In this document: in pieces, positions 40,721 through 49,324 of the stretch | Numbering within the stretch: the first letter of the stretch is position 1 | How the letters are laid out: every line of letters begins with the position of its first letter | Source of the DNA: Cyanobium sp. NIES-981 | GTDB taxonomy: Bacteria > Cyanobacteriota > Cyanobacteriia > PCC-6307 > Cyanobiaceae | Direction: 5' to 3' | Length of the DNA: 56,417 bases | Assembly: GCA_945901765.1 (NCBI GenBank) | Contig: CAMDLO010000007.1 | Coordinates: 1-56,417, forward strand | Translations under genes and position numbers: made by a program | Notes under the pieces: generated by a model | The model's input: the letters and a program-made list of their open reading frames with translations, nothing else | Told to the model about the DNA's origin: nothing | Databases searched by the model: none

Positions 40721-41121
40721 TCAACAGCACCCAGGCGCCCCTGCTGGTGTTCGACGGTGGCTGTCCGTTCTGCCGTCATTTCGCCGAACTGAGCGAACTG
40801 CGCGGCGGCATCCCCGACCTGCGCATCCGCGACGGCCGGGCCGACGGGGCGCTGCGACAGCGGCTCAACGACGGCGGCTGGGCGCTGCGCGACGGAGCCG
40901 TGCTGCTGGTGAACGATCAGGTGCTCCATGGCGCCGCGGCCATCCAGTGGCTGTGCGCGCGGATGAGCCCATCGGCCGCGCTGCTGCGGCTGCTGGCCCC
41001 CCTGTTCGCCGGCCCCGCCCGCTCCCGCCGCCTCTATCCGCTGCTGCTGCTCGCCCGCCGCGCCGCCCTGATGGTGCGGGGCCTGCCGGTGGATCCAGAC
41101 GCCAGCACCGCCCCCCGGTGA
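40717..41121 (+). CDS. DCC1-like thiol-disulfide oxidoreductase family protein (DUF393)
   Basis: LLVFDGGCPFCRHFAEL; overlaps the upstream stop by 4 bp. Confidence 0.82.
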   Translation: MINSTQAPLLVFDGGCPFCRHFAELSELRGGIPDLRIRDGRADGALRQRLNDGGWALRDGAVLLVNDQVLHGAAAIQWLCARMSPSAALLRLLAPLFAGPARSRRLYPLLLLARRAALMVRGLPVDPDASTAPR

Positions 41122-41129
41122 GCAGGGGT

Positions 41130-42269
41130 GTGTTCTGGACTGCCAGAGGGCCGTCGACCATCACCAAGGATGGGGGCGTGCAGCAGCTCTGTCGCGCCGG
41201 TACCGCTCTCCTCAGCCTGGCAGCCCTGCTGGCCTGCACGGCAGCTGGAGCGCCGGCAGGCATGGCGGCAGCACCGCTGGCGGCAGCGCCCGGGCCACCG
41301 CGCTCCAGTGCCCTGCGGCTGCCCTGTCCGTCCGCTGCGGGCTGGCAGCTGGTGCGCCAGCTGGAGCTGCCGCGCCGCGGGCCCAACGACGAGGCGATCG
41401 GCGGCTTTTCCGCCGCCCGTTTCGACCCGATCAGCGGCGAGCTGCTGCTGCTCAGCGATGCCCCCGAGCCAAGCCTGCTGCGCTGGAGCGGCATCAGCGG
41501 CGGCCGGCCGCGGCTGCGGCAGGTGCTGCCGCTGCAGCGGCCAGCAGCTGCACCGCTCGATGGCGAGGCGCTGGTGGTGCTGGCCGGCCAGCTGTGGGTC
41601 GCCAGCGAAGGGCGCCGCACGGCGGAGCGCCCGGCCCAGCTGCTGCGCTACGACGCCGCCACGGGTCGGCTGCTGGCCGCGCTGCCGCTGCCGGCGGACT
41701 GGCAACCGGGCACGGGGAGGGGGCTGGCGAGCAACGCCGGCCCCGAATCGCTGGCCCTGCTGCCAGCCAGAGAGGGCGGGCAGGCACCGGCGCTGCTGAT
41801 GGCGGCGGAGCAGCCGCTGCTGCAGGATCCGCCGACCGCGGTGCGGCTGCTGCGCTGGCAATGGCCGGCGGGGAGCGACCCCCGCAGCACCCCACCGGCC
41901 GCCATCCCCCAGGGGGCCCTGCTGCTGCCGGGCCAGGGCTGGGGCCTGACCGACCTGCTGGTGGCAGCCCCCGACAGGCTGCTGGCGCTGCTGCGGCGCT
42001 TCGAGCCCCCGTTCAGCTGGCGGATCCGACTGGCCCTCTACGCGCTGCCCAGCCCGAACGCGCCGGCCCTGGCCCCTCTGGCCGACTGGGACCTGATCGC
42101 CGCCGGACTGACCCCCGACAACTGGGAGGGCCTGAGCCCGGGTCCACCGCTGGCGGACGGACGGCCCAGCCTGCTGCTGGTGAGCGACGACAACTTCAAT
42201 CCTCTGCAGGCCAACCGCCTGGCCCAGCTCAGCCCGAACCGAAACCCAGCCTGTTCCACCGCCCCATGA
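41130..42269 (+). CDS. Exported phytase/esterase-like family protein
   Basis: Signal-like hydrophobic N-terminus; GPNDEAIGGFSAARFDPISGELLLLSDAPEPSLLRW, GPESLALLPA, DNWEGLSPG...LLLVSDDNFNP; GTG start assumed. Confidence 0.75.
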   Translation: MFWTARGPSTITKDGGVQQLCRAGTALLSLAALLACTAAGAPAGMAAAPLAAAPGPPRSSALRLPCPSAAGWQLVRQLELPRRGPNDEAIGGFSAARFDPISGELLLLSDAPEPSLLRWSGISGGRPRLRQVLPLQRPAAAPLDGEALVVLAGQLWVASEGRRTAERPAQLLRYDAATGRLLAALPLPADWQPGTGRGLASNAGPESLALLPAREGGQAPALLMAAEQPLLQDPPTAVRLLRWQWPAGSDPRSTPPAAIPQGALLLPGQGWGLTDLLVAAPDRLLALLRRFEPPFSWRIRLALYALPSPNAPALAPLADWDLIAAGLTPDNWEGLSPGPPLADGRPSLLLVSDDNFNPLQANRLAQLSPNRNPACSTAP

Positions 42270-44413
42270 ACCGCCGCACCCTGCTGATCGAACTGCTGGG
42301 CCTGGGAGCCGCCGCCGCCGCGACTCCGGCCCTCGCCGGGGCAGCCAGCTCCGGCAGCCGGTCTGTCGAACTGCCGTTCGAGCCGCTGCCAGGGCCGATA
42401 CCCCTGCCCGGCGACGGCCGCACGGCGGCGCAGCAGCAGGCCTTCTACAGCCGCATAGCCATCGAAGACCGGCTGGTGCTGCCCGAGGGGTACCGCAGCG
42501 AGCTGCTGTTCACCTGGGGCGATCGGCTGGCCGATGGACGCTTCGGGTTCAACAACGATTACCTGGCCTTCACCCCGCTGGCCGACGGTCGCGCCCTGCT
42601 CACGGTGAATTTCGAGTACGTCAGTCCAAGGGTGTGGATGCAGGGGTACAGCGAAGCCACGGGGGAGACCCTGCCCTTCGCAGCCCTGATCGAGGCGCTG
42701 GCGGCGCGCGGGGGCAGCGTCGACACGGGGTCACTGGCGGCGGACGATCCCCTCAGGCAACCGCTGCTGGCGGTGGCCAGCGCCGCCATGGCTGACCTGG
42801 GCATCGGCGTGGCCGAGATCGCCCAGGGCGCAGGCGGCACCTGGCGCCCGGCGAGCGGCCGGTTCGATCGGCGCATCACCGGCCTGAGCGGCTGGCGCCA
42901 ACCGGAGCAGCGGCTGCGCTGCAGCGGTCCGGCGGCGGCTGTGTTCCGCCGCAGCCAGCGCCAGGGTTACGACGACGGCCTGGGGGATCAGGTGATCGGC
43001 AGCTTCGCCAACTGCGCCGGCGGGCAGACCCCCTGGGGCACGGTGCTTTCGGCCGAGGAGAATGTCCAGAGCCAGGTGGTGGAGCGGGTCTATGCCGACG
43101 GCTCGTCGCCGCCGCCGGCGGAGCGGCCCTTCCGCTTCGATGGCACCCGCCTCGACGGCCTGGGCAACCCCTTCGGCCTGGCGGGCAACAAGTACGGCTG
43201 GATGGTGGAGCTCGATCCGCGCCGGCCGGAGCAGCCGGCGGTGAAGCACAGCTGGCTGGGCCGCTTCCGCCATGAGGCCGTGGCCGTGCAGGCCACGGCC
43301 GGCCGCCCCCTGGTGGTGTTCTCCGGCTGCGACCGCCATGGCGGCCACCTCTACCGGTTCGTCAGTGAGGCCGTGGTGCGCGACCCGGCCGATCCAGCCA
43401 ATTCGCGCCTGCTGGAGCGGGGCCGGCTTGAGGCGGCCCTGTTCAACCCCGACGGCAGCGGCCGCTGGCTGACCCTGGCACCGGACACGCCCCTGGCGCC
43501 GCTGCGCCCGAGCCACTACGCCCGGTTCGATCTGAACCAGCCGACGCTGGTGCCGAATCGCGACCGACGCCAACCCGGTGCCGAGGCCATCAGCAGCGAC
43601 GCCGAACTGACGGCCTACCTCAGGCAGCACCGCACGCTCGCCGACCTTTACCCCGGCGGCGGCGAGGAGCGGCAGGGGGCGATCCTGATCGACGCCCACC
43701 TGGCGGCCAATGCCATCGGTGCCACGCCGGCGGCCCGCCCGGAGGACACCGACATCGATCCGCGCACCGGCGATCTGCTGATCGCCTTCACGGCCAGCGG
43801 CAGCGACGGCGACGGCCGCGCCGATCCGGCGATCTTCCGGGGACCGCGCGGCGAGGCGAGCTGGCCCTACGGCTGGGTGATGCGTCTGAGCGATGGGCTC
43901 CAGCGGGGGGATGCCAGCGGCTTCCGCTGGCGGATGGTGGCCACAGGCGGCACCCCCTGGCAGGGGGGTATGGGCTTCGCCAACCCCGACAACCTGGCGA
44001 TCGACCGCCGCGGCAACCTCTGGATGGTCACCGACCGCTCCACCAGCAGCAGCGGCCTCGATGTGTTCGGCAACAACGCCTGCTGGCTGTTCCCCGCCAG
44101 CGGTCCCCGCGCCGGCGAAGCCTTGCTGTTCGCCAGCGGCCCGATGGAATGCGAGCTGTGCGGGCCCTGTTTCGACAGCGCCGAAACCACGCTGTTCCTG
44201 GCGGTGCAGCACCCGGGCGAGACCAACGGCACACGCGAACAGGGCGCCACGGAGTTCCAGGCCCACAGCCTCGAGGACCGCGACGGCGGCCGCTTCGAGC
44301 AGCTCCGCCAGGTGCCGCTGGGCTCCAACTGGCCGGCTCGCGCCCCGGGCCGGCCGCCGCGGCCGGGGGTGGTGGCGATTTCCCGCCATGACGGCAGGCC
44401 GCTGCTGGGCTGA
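42266..44413 (+). CDS. PhoX family alkaline phosphatase (DUF839)
   Basis: NRRTLLIEL N-terminus with hydrophobic segment; FGFNNDYLAFTPLADGRALLTVNFEYVSPRVW, WGTVLSAEENVQ; starts inside the upstream gene's stop (ATGA). Confidence 0.88.
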   Translation: MNRRTLLIELLGLGAAAAATPALAGAASSGSRSVELPFEPLPGPIPLPGDGRTAAQQQAFYSRIAIEDRLVLPEGYRSELLFTWGDRLADGRFGFNNDYLAFTPLADGRALLTVNFEYVSPRVWMQGYSEATGETLPFAALIEALAARGGSVDTGSLAADDPLRQPLLAVASAAMADLGIGVAEIAQGAGGTWRPASGRFDRRITGLSGWRQPEQRLRCSGPAAAVFRRSQRQGYDDGLGDQVIGSFANCAGGQTPWGTVLSAEENVQSQVVERVYADGSSPPPAERPFRFDGTRLDGLGNPFGLAGNKYGWMVELDPRRPEQPAVKHSWLGRFRHEAVAVQATAGRPLVVFSGCDRHGGHLYRFVSEAVVRDPADPANSRLLERGRLEAALFNPDGSGRWLTLAPDTPLAPLRPSHYARFDLNQPTLVPNRDRRQPGAEAISSDAELTAYLRQHRTLADLYPGGGEERQGAILIDAHLAANAIGATPAARPEDTDIDPRTGDLLIAFTASGSDGDGRADPAIFRGPRGEASWPYGWVMRLSDGLQRGDASGFRWRMVATGGTPWQGGMGFANPDNLAIDRRGNLWMVTDRSTSSSGLDVFGNNACWLFPASGPRAGEALLFASGPMECELCGPCFDSAETTLFLAVQHPGETNGTREQGATEFQAHSLEDRDGGRFEQLRQVPLGSNWPARAPGRPPRPGVVAISRHDGRPLLG

Positions 44414-44424
44414 CAGGGCCGGAA

Positions 44425-44844
44425 TCAGCGGCTGTTGTTCTCCAGCTTCTCCAGGCCCTGGCGCAGCAGCTGCTGGCCCTGGTCGATCATCCGCTGGCGG
44501 TCGCTGCGGAACTGGCAGGCACCGCTGCGCAGCTGCACCGTGCGGCTGCGGGGCACGTACCAGATGGCGTCCAACCTGCAGAAGTTGCGGCCCTGCCTGG
44601 CCGGCAGATCCTCCAGCAGCTCGCCGCTGAGGCAGCGATAACCGCTGCGATCCTTGCCCTCGCGCAGGCAGGTGCCCAGGTTCTTCACGAACAGGGGCCG
44701 GCCCTGCGATTTGAAGGTGGCATTGGCGAAGCCGGCGAACGACACCGGGTCAAAACTGAACGGGGCGGCCTGGGCGGCGGCGGCGAGCAGGGTCAGCGCC
44801 AGGGCAGCGGCGCAGGGGCGGGGCATGGGCGGTGACAGCAACAT
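44425..44844 (-). CDS. Small exported protein, unknown function
   Basis: N-terminal signal peptide (PCAAALALTLLAAAAQA), three or more cysteines in the mature part. Confidence 0.6.
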   Translation of the reverse strand: MLLSPPMPRPCAAALALTLLAAAAQAAPFSFDPVSFAGFANATFKSQGRPLFVKNLGTCLREGKDRSGYRCLSGELLEDLPARQGRNFCRLDAIWYVPRSRTVQLRSGACQFRSDRQRMIDQGQQLLRQGLEKLENNSR

Positions 44845-44883
44845 GCCTGCGATGGTGGCAGGGGCCGGCGAACGCCGCTGGGG

Positions 44884-45882
44884 TCAGGCGCCGCCGTTCA
44901 GCACCAGAGCGATCTGATCGCGGCCGTTGGTCTGGGCGAGCGCCAGAGCCCGTTCGGCCCGGGTCAGCAGGGGCTCGGGGCCGGTCTCACCTGGAGCGGC
45001 CAGCGTGAGTCCGCCGCTGAGCCGCAGCCGGTGGCCGGCACTGCTGAACACCCCCTTCAGCGCACCAACCTCCTGGCGCAGCGCCTCGCCCCGCAGACGC
45101 GCCTGATCGAGATCCGTGCCAAGAAGCAGCAGGGCGAAGCTGTCGTCACCGAAGCGCCCGCACAGCTCGCCGGGGCGCAAGGAGGCCTGAATGACCGTCG
45201 CCACGGCGCGCAGCACCTGATCGCCAGCCGCCAGGCCCCAGTTGTGATTGATCATCTCGAAGTTGTCGAGATCCAGCAGCAGCAGCGCCACCTCGCCCGG
45301 CCGATCAGCCCTGCGGCTCAGTTCCCGCCCGGCCAGGGCCAGGAACACATCCCGGCGCAGGGCGCCACTGATGGGGCAGAGGGTGGTGAGGCGCCGCAGC
45401 TCCAGCTCCCGCAGCACCAGCTGAGCCAGATCCTGCAAGGTCTCCACCTGGAAGCGGCTGAGCTGCCGCGGGGTCTGATCGATCACGCACAGGGTGCCCA
45501 GGTTGTACCCCTCCGGGCTCTGCAGCACGGCGCCGGCGTAAAACCGGATCGCCGGCGGACCGGTCACCAGCGGATTGGTGCAAAAACGCGGATCCAGCCG
45601 GGCATCCGGCACCACCAGCGCCTCCTCGGCGCAGATGGCATGGGCGCAGAAGGCCATCTGACGCGGCGTTTCGCTGGCATCAAGGCCATGGCGCGCCAGG
45701 AACCACTGGCGGTCCCCGTCCACCAGGGAAATCAAAGCGGTGGGGGTCTCCATCACCCGAGCTGCCAGGCGCACCAGCCTCTGCAGATGGTCGTCCGCGT
45801 CGGTGTCGAGGACGCCATAGCGCTCGAGAGCCCGCTGGCGCTGCTGTTCGTCGCCCGGGATCGGGCTGTCGGGGTAGGGCAT
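44884..45882 (-). CDS. GAF domain plus degenerate GGDEF domain protein
   Basis: GAF: ALISLVDGDRQWFLARHGLDASETPRQMAFCAHAI; GGDEF: LLLLDLDNFEMINHNWGLAAGDQVLRAVA...CGRFGDDSFALLLLG. Confidence 0.87.
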   Translation of the reverse strand: MPYPDSPIPGDEQQRQRALERYGVLDTDADDHLQRLVRLAARVMETPTALISLVDGDRQWFLARHGLDASETPRQMAFCAHAICAEEALVVPDARLDPRFCTNPLVTGPPAIRFYAGAVLQSPEGYNLGTLCVIDQTPRQLSRFQVETLQDLAQLVLRELELRRLTTLCPISGALRRDVFLALAGRELSRRADRPGEVALLLLDLDNFEMINHNWGLAAGDQVLRAVATVIQASLRPGELCGRFGDDSFALLLLGTDLDQARLRGEALRQEVGALKGVFSSAGHRLRLSGGLTLAAPGETGPEPLLTRAERALALAQTNGRDQIALVLNGGA

Positions 45883-46103
45883 CAGCTGCCTCCTGCTGTT
45901 CAGGCTACGACCGCAGCGGGCGGGCGGGCGGCGGACGGCGCCGCACAGCGACGCGAAAGCCGAAGAAAAGAGAAGCGTTTCCGCCTCATCCGTTGTAACA
46001 ACCGCTACCGAACGCTTGAATGAATGCACGTTGATCCGCCGACCAGGCGGACGCAGATCGTTCCGCGCCAGGCAACGGGGACGCGGGCACTGTGGAGAGC
46101 GTG

Positions 46104-46283
46104 ATGAACGTGCTCGATCTGATCCGCACCAAGATGATCAAGGCCCAGCGCCTTGACGATGCCCAGTACCTGATGGCCAAGGCCTATCGGGGCGTGGCTT
46201 ACGTCGATGCCCACCACGACGAGCCCAGGCCGGCCGAACCCACCCGCAAACTCACGTACCGCGGCCGGCCTTACAACCACTGA
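46104..46283 (+). CDS. DUF4278-like small protein
   Basis: C-terminal RKLTYRGRPYNH motif; ATG at 46104 (or 46092). Confidence 0.65.
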   Translation: MNVLDLIRTKMIKAQRLDDAQYLMAKAYRGVAYVDAHHDEPRPAEPTRKLTYRGRPYNH

Positions 46284-46357
46284 GCCGCCGCTCAGCCAGC
46301 AACCCGGCGTCACAGCGCTCCTAGACTGACCGCTGGGTTGTCAGAGCTTCCCTGGCC

Positions 46358-46954
46358 ATGTCCCGCCCACTGAACCGCCCGGCACGGGATCCCGCCGGAG
46401 ACATTGTTCAGTTCATCATCGGCGGATGCCTGTTCGGCAGCGGCCTGTTCCTGTTCATGAATCAGGTGATGGTGCGCTCCGATGGCGCCATCCAGGGTGC
46501 GCTTTCCCCCTGGGGGCGCTACGGCGCCGGCTGGGGTTCCGCAGCGGCCAGGCCGTTGCTGCCGTGGGGCACTCCGTTGCCGTGGGGCACTCCGGGGCTG
46601 GGTCTGCTGATGATCCCCCTTGGGATCGGCGTGTGCCTGCTGTTTGCCGGACACTTTCAACGCTGGGGCAGGCTGCTGCTGTGGGGATCACTGGCTGCCC
46701 TGTTCGCGGGGGTGCTCAACAGCGTGCGCATCATCTTGATGCCTGCCACGCTCTGGCAGCTTGCTGTCTATGTGGTGATGATCGCCAGCGGCGGCGGTCT
46801 GATGTTCCGCAGCCTCTACGGCTACGACTCTGGCGAACCACAAAGGCGCTCCCCGCGTCCTGCGGAAGCAGCGGACGACCAATCCCCATCGCAGGCCGAG
46901 CTGAAACGCGAGCTGGCCGAGTTGAAACGGCGGATCGACGCCCTCAACGACTGA
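46358..46954 (+). CDS. Membrane protein with C-terminal coiled coil, unknown function
   Basis: IVQFIIGGCLFGSGLFLFMNQVMVRS, hydrophobic stretches, terminal SQAELKRELAELKRRIDALND. Confidence 0.7.
   Translation: MSRPLNRPARDPAGDIVQFIIGGCLFGSGLFLFMNQVMVRSDGAIQGALSPWGRYGAGWGSAAARPLLPWGTPLPWGTPGLGLLMIPLGIGVCLLFAGHFQRWGRLLLWGSLAALFAGVLNSVRIILMPATLWQLAVYVVMIASGGGLMFRSLYGYDSGEPQRRSPRPAEAADDQSPSQAELKRELAELKRRIDALND
46559..46594. repeat. 18-bp in-frame duplication, LPWGTP x2
   Basis: CTGCCGTGGGGCACTCCG followed by TTGCCGTGGGGCACTCCG. Confidence 0.9.
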
Positions 46955-47017
46955 GGCGGATCCGCACAAACAAGCGATTCAGCCGAGCCTGTAACCAAGC
47001 AGCTCCGCTGGGTTCTC

Positions 47018-47164
47018 TCAGCTGGGAAGCGTGAATCCCGACTGCATGCTCTTGACATCGAGCATCACCCAGGTGACCCAGAGCAGCAGGCCGATCACCC
47101 CGGAAACGGCCGCGAAACGGGCGACAGTCCGCAGCACCACCTCAAACAGGCTGATCTCTTTCAT
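47018..47164 (-). CDS. Small single-TM protein (48 aa), overlapping the GH57 3' end
   Basis: By-eye translation MKEISLFEVVLRTVARFAAVSGVIGLLLWVTWVMLDVKSMQSGFTLPS; not in ORF track. Confidence 0.55.
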   Translation of the reverse strand: MKEISLFEVVLRTVARFAAVSGVIGLLLWVTWVMLDVKSMQSGFTLPS

Positions 47165-48584
47165 CGGCGGCAGCCGGGTACGCCCCCACTATGGTCGCGC
47201 TGCCGCGGCGGTGCAGCTCGCGGGCGTAGTCGGTCCAGACGCCCTGGCCCCAGTAGCGGAAACAGCTGGTCTCCAGCAGCAGCAGGGGTAGCAGCGCCTG
47301 CTGATACGCCGGTGTGGCCGTGACGGCGGGATCAGCCGCCACCAGCGGATCAAAGTGCTGGTGAAACCGGGCGCTGAGCTCCTCCATCGGCTCCAGCACG
47401 TTGGCGTAGCCCTCCACCCAGCTGAGGTTGTTGGTCCAGGAGGCACCGGCCATGGAGAACGCGCCATCGGCGGCGGCGAGTGCGGCGATCGCCGTGTCCA
47501 CCGCGGCCCGGCCAGGACCGCCAGAGCCTGCACCGCCCAGGTGCTGCCAGAGCCAGTGCTGCTGCACCGCCTGAATCGGCGCAAAGTCGGCCTCCGTGAA
47601 GCCGGCGGCCGCCAGCAGCTCGAGATACTCGCTGCCGTTGAGGGCCGCGGTGCCGCCAGCCCCCCCCTCAGCCAGGCGCCGGTGGGCCTGGAGGAAGGCA
47701 GCGGGAAACTCGTTCATCATCACGCCGCCGTTCTCACCGTCGGCGATCTGCACCACCAGCGACGGGATCGAGCGGCCGGCCAACGGAACACGGTTCAACC
47801 CCAGGGCCTCGTAGCAGGGCTGCATCTGGCCCACCAGCTTGGTGTCGGACCCCTGGGTCTTGACCAGGGCGGTGATCGTGGCCACCTCACCGCTGGAGTT
47901 GCGGGCCACCAGCCGGTTGGGCACCAGCACCTGCTCGCGGCTGAGCGGGCTGCCGTCGGGATTCTCGACACTGTGCTCCTGTACCAGCAGCCAGCGGTAG
48001 CCGCAGTCGCGCAGCGCCTGCACGAAGGCGAACAGGGCATCGGGATGGTTGGGCAGGGCCATCTCCGGCGGGGAGAAGCCCTGCACCCGCTGCAGGGCCC
48101 CATCGCCGAACAGGGCAGCGAAGTGCTGCTGCCAGGCCTGGATCTGCAGCTTGATGTCGGGGATCGGTGTGGAGGGGGCCACGGCGTGGCTCCAGAACGT
48201 GCCCAGCCACTCCACGTGCTGCTGCATGCGGGTATCGCAGGCCAGGAAGCGCAGGGCAGCGAGGATGTCGTGGCGGCCCATCTGCTCAAAGCCCCAGAGC
48301 AGGTTGCCGGAGTAATCGAGCATGATCCGCGGCTCACAGCCCTCGGCGATCAGCTGGGGCAGCATGTCGGCCAGCCTCCGGTAGCAGTGAGCGAAGGGCT
48401 CGGCGTTGTGGTTGTCGCCCTCGCCGGGATGGTCGAACATCCACTGCAGATGGGAGATCAGCTGGCCATCCGGCCCGGCGGGGATGGTGGGCTGGTGCAT
48501 GTGCAGCGCACAGGCGAAGGCGGAACGGATCTGCTCAAATCGACCCCGATCCAGCCAGGGCGATGGCGGGGGCGGACCCTGCAT
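47142..48584 (-). CDS. Glycoside hydrolase family 57 protein
   Basis: RSAFACALHMHQPTIPAG, MLDYSGNLLWGFEQM, FSPPEMALP, LETSCFRYWGQGVWTDYARELHRR. Confidence 0.87.
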   Translation of the reverse strand: MQGPPPPSPWLDRGRFEQIRSAFACALHMHQPTIPAGPDGQLISHLQWMFDHPGEGDNHNAEPFAHCYRRLADMLPQLIAEGCEPRIMLDYSGNLLWGFEQMGRHDILAALRFLACDTRMQQHVEWLGTFWSHAVAPSTPIPDIKLQIQAWQQHFAALFGDGALQRVQGFSPPEMALPNHPDALFAFVQALRDCGYRWLLVQEHSVENPDGSPLSREQVLVPNRLVARNSSGEVATITALVKTQGSDTKLVGQMQPCYEALGLNRVPLAGRSIPSLVVQIADGENGGVMMNEFPAAFLQAHRRLAEGGAGGTAALNGSEYLELLAAAGFTEADFAPIQAVQQHWLWQHLGGAGSGGPGRAAVDTAIAALAAADGAFSMAGASWTNNLSWVEGYANVLEPMEELSARFHQHFDPLVAADPAVTATPAYQQALLPLLLLETSCFRYWGQGVWTDYARELHRRGSATIVGAYPAAADERDQPV

Positions 48585-48637
48585 CAGCGCCTGGATCTCC
48601 GCCTCACGGCCGGCGATCGGTGGCAGGGCGGAGTGGT

Positions 48638-49324
48638 TCAGCGGATTCCCAGCTCCTGTTCGAGCCGCTTCAGCCGATCAGCCCGGCCTCCGCTGATTTC
48701 CAGCACGGGGCAGCCCTGGGGACTGCGTGCGGGCAGATCGTGGCGATAGAGCTGCTTGAAGGCCGCATCCACCCAATCGCGATAGGCCGCTTCAACCGAG
48801 CGGATGCCGTCGTTCTCCATGCGGGGGTCGATGCGGGGATCGCCCGTGAGGGGCAGGAAAACAATCAGGTCATAACTGCTGAGGGCCTGACTGTCGAGGA
48901 TCGTGCCCCACAGCTCCTCGATGAAGGCGGCATCAATGTCGGAGGGGAAGGCCAAGCCGTTCTTCTCCTGCATGTCTGGACGTACCTCCAAAGTGCGCAG
49001 CCGTTGCTGGATGGGCAGGCCCTCGTTGCTCCCCATGGCGCGGGCGTAGTGGGAATAGGGCAGAAAGTCGAGGCAGCTGCGGTCGCAGATCACCGAACGA
49101 TCGGGCCGCTGCAGCCGAGCCTGGTTGATGCGATCGATGGCGTGCTGCGTCATCAGCCGGTTGCAGCGTTGGCTTGCCCGCTCGGCGAAGTGGATGCGCT
49201 CCTGACGGGCGACAAGCTCCCGGTAGGGCTCATCGAACAACAGAAAATCCGGGTGCGCCGCATGAAAATCCCGCACCAACGTGGATTTGCCAAGGCTGTG
49301 GGACCCACTGATCGCAACCCTCAT
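48638..49324 (-). CDS. P-loop AAA/NadR-like nucleotide kinase family protein
   Basis: MRVAISGSHSLGKSTLVRDFHAAHPDFLLFDEPYREL, VICDRSCLDFLPYSHY; ATG overlaps permease TGA. Confidence 0.75.
   Translation of the reverse strand: MRVAISGSHSLGKSTLVRDFHAAHPDFLLFDEPYRELVARQERIHFAERASQRCNRLMTQHAIDRINQARLQRPDRSVICDRSCLDFLPYSHYARAMGSNEGLPIQQRLRTLEVRPDMQEKNGLAFPSDIDAAFIEELWGTILDSQALSSYDLIVFLPLTGDPRIDPRMENDGIRSVEAAYRDWVDAAFKQLYRHDLPARSPQGCPVLEISGGRADRLKRLEQELGIR

Noticed and set aside
41594-44413. 939-aa reading of the PhoX ORF
   Set aside because: The first 224 codons overlap the phytase-like gene in another frame; the real start is MNRRTLL at 42266.
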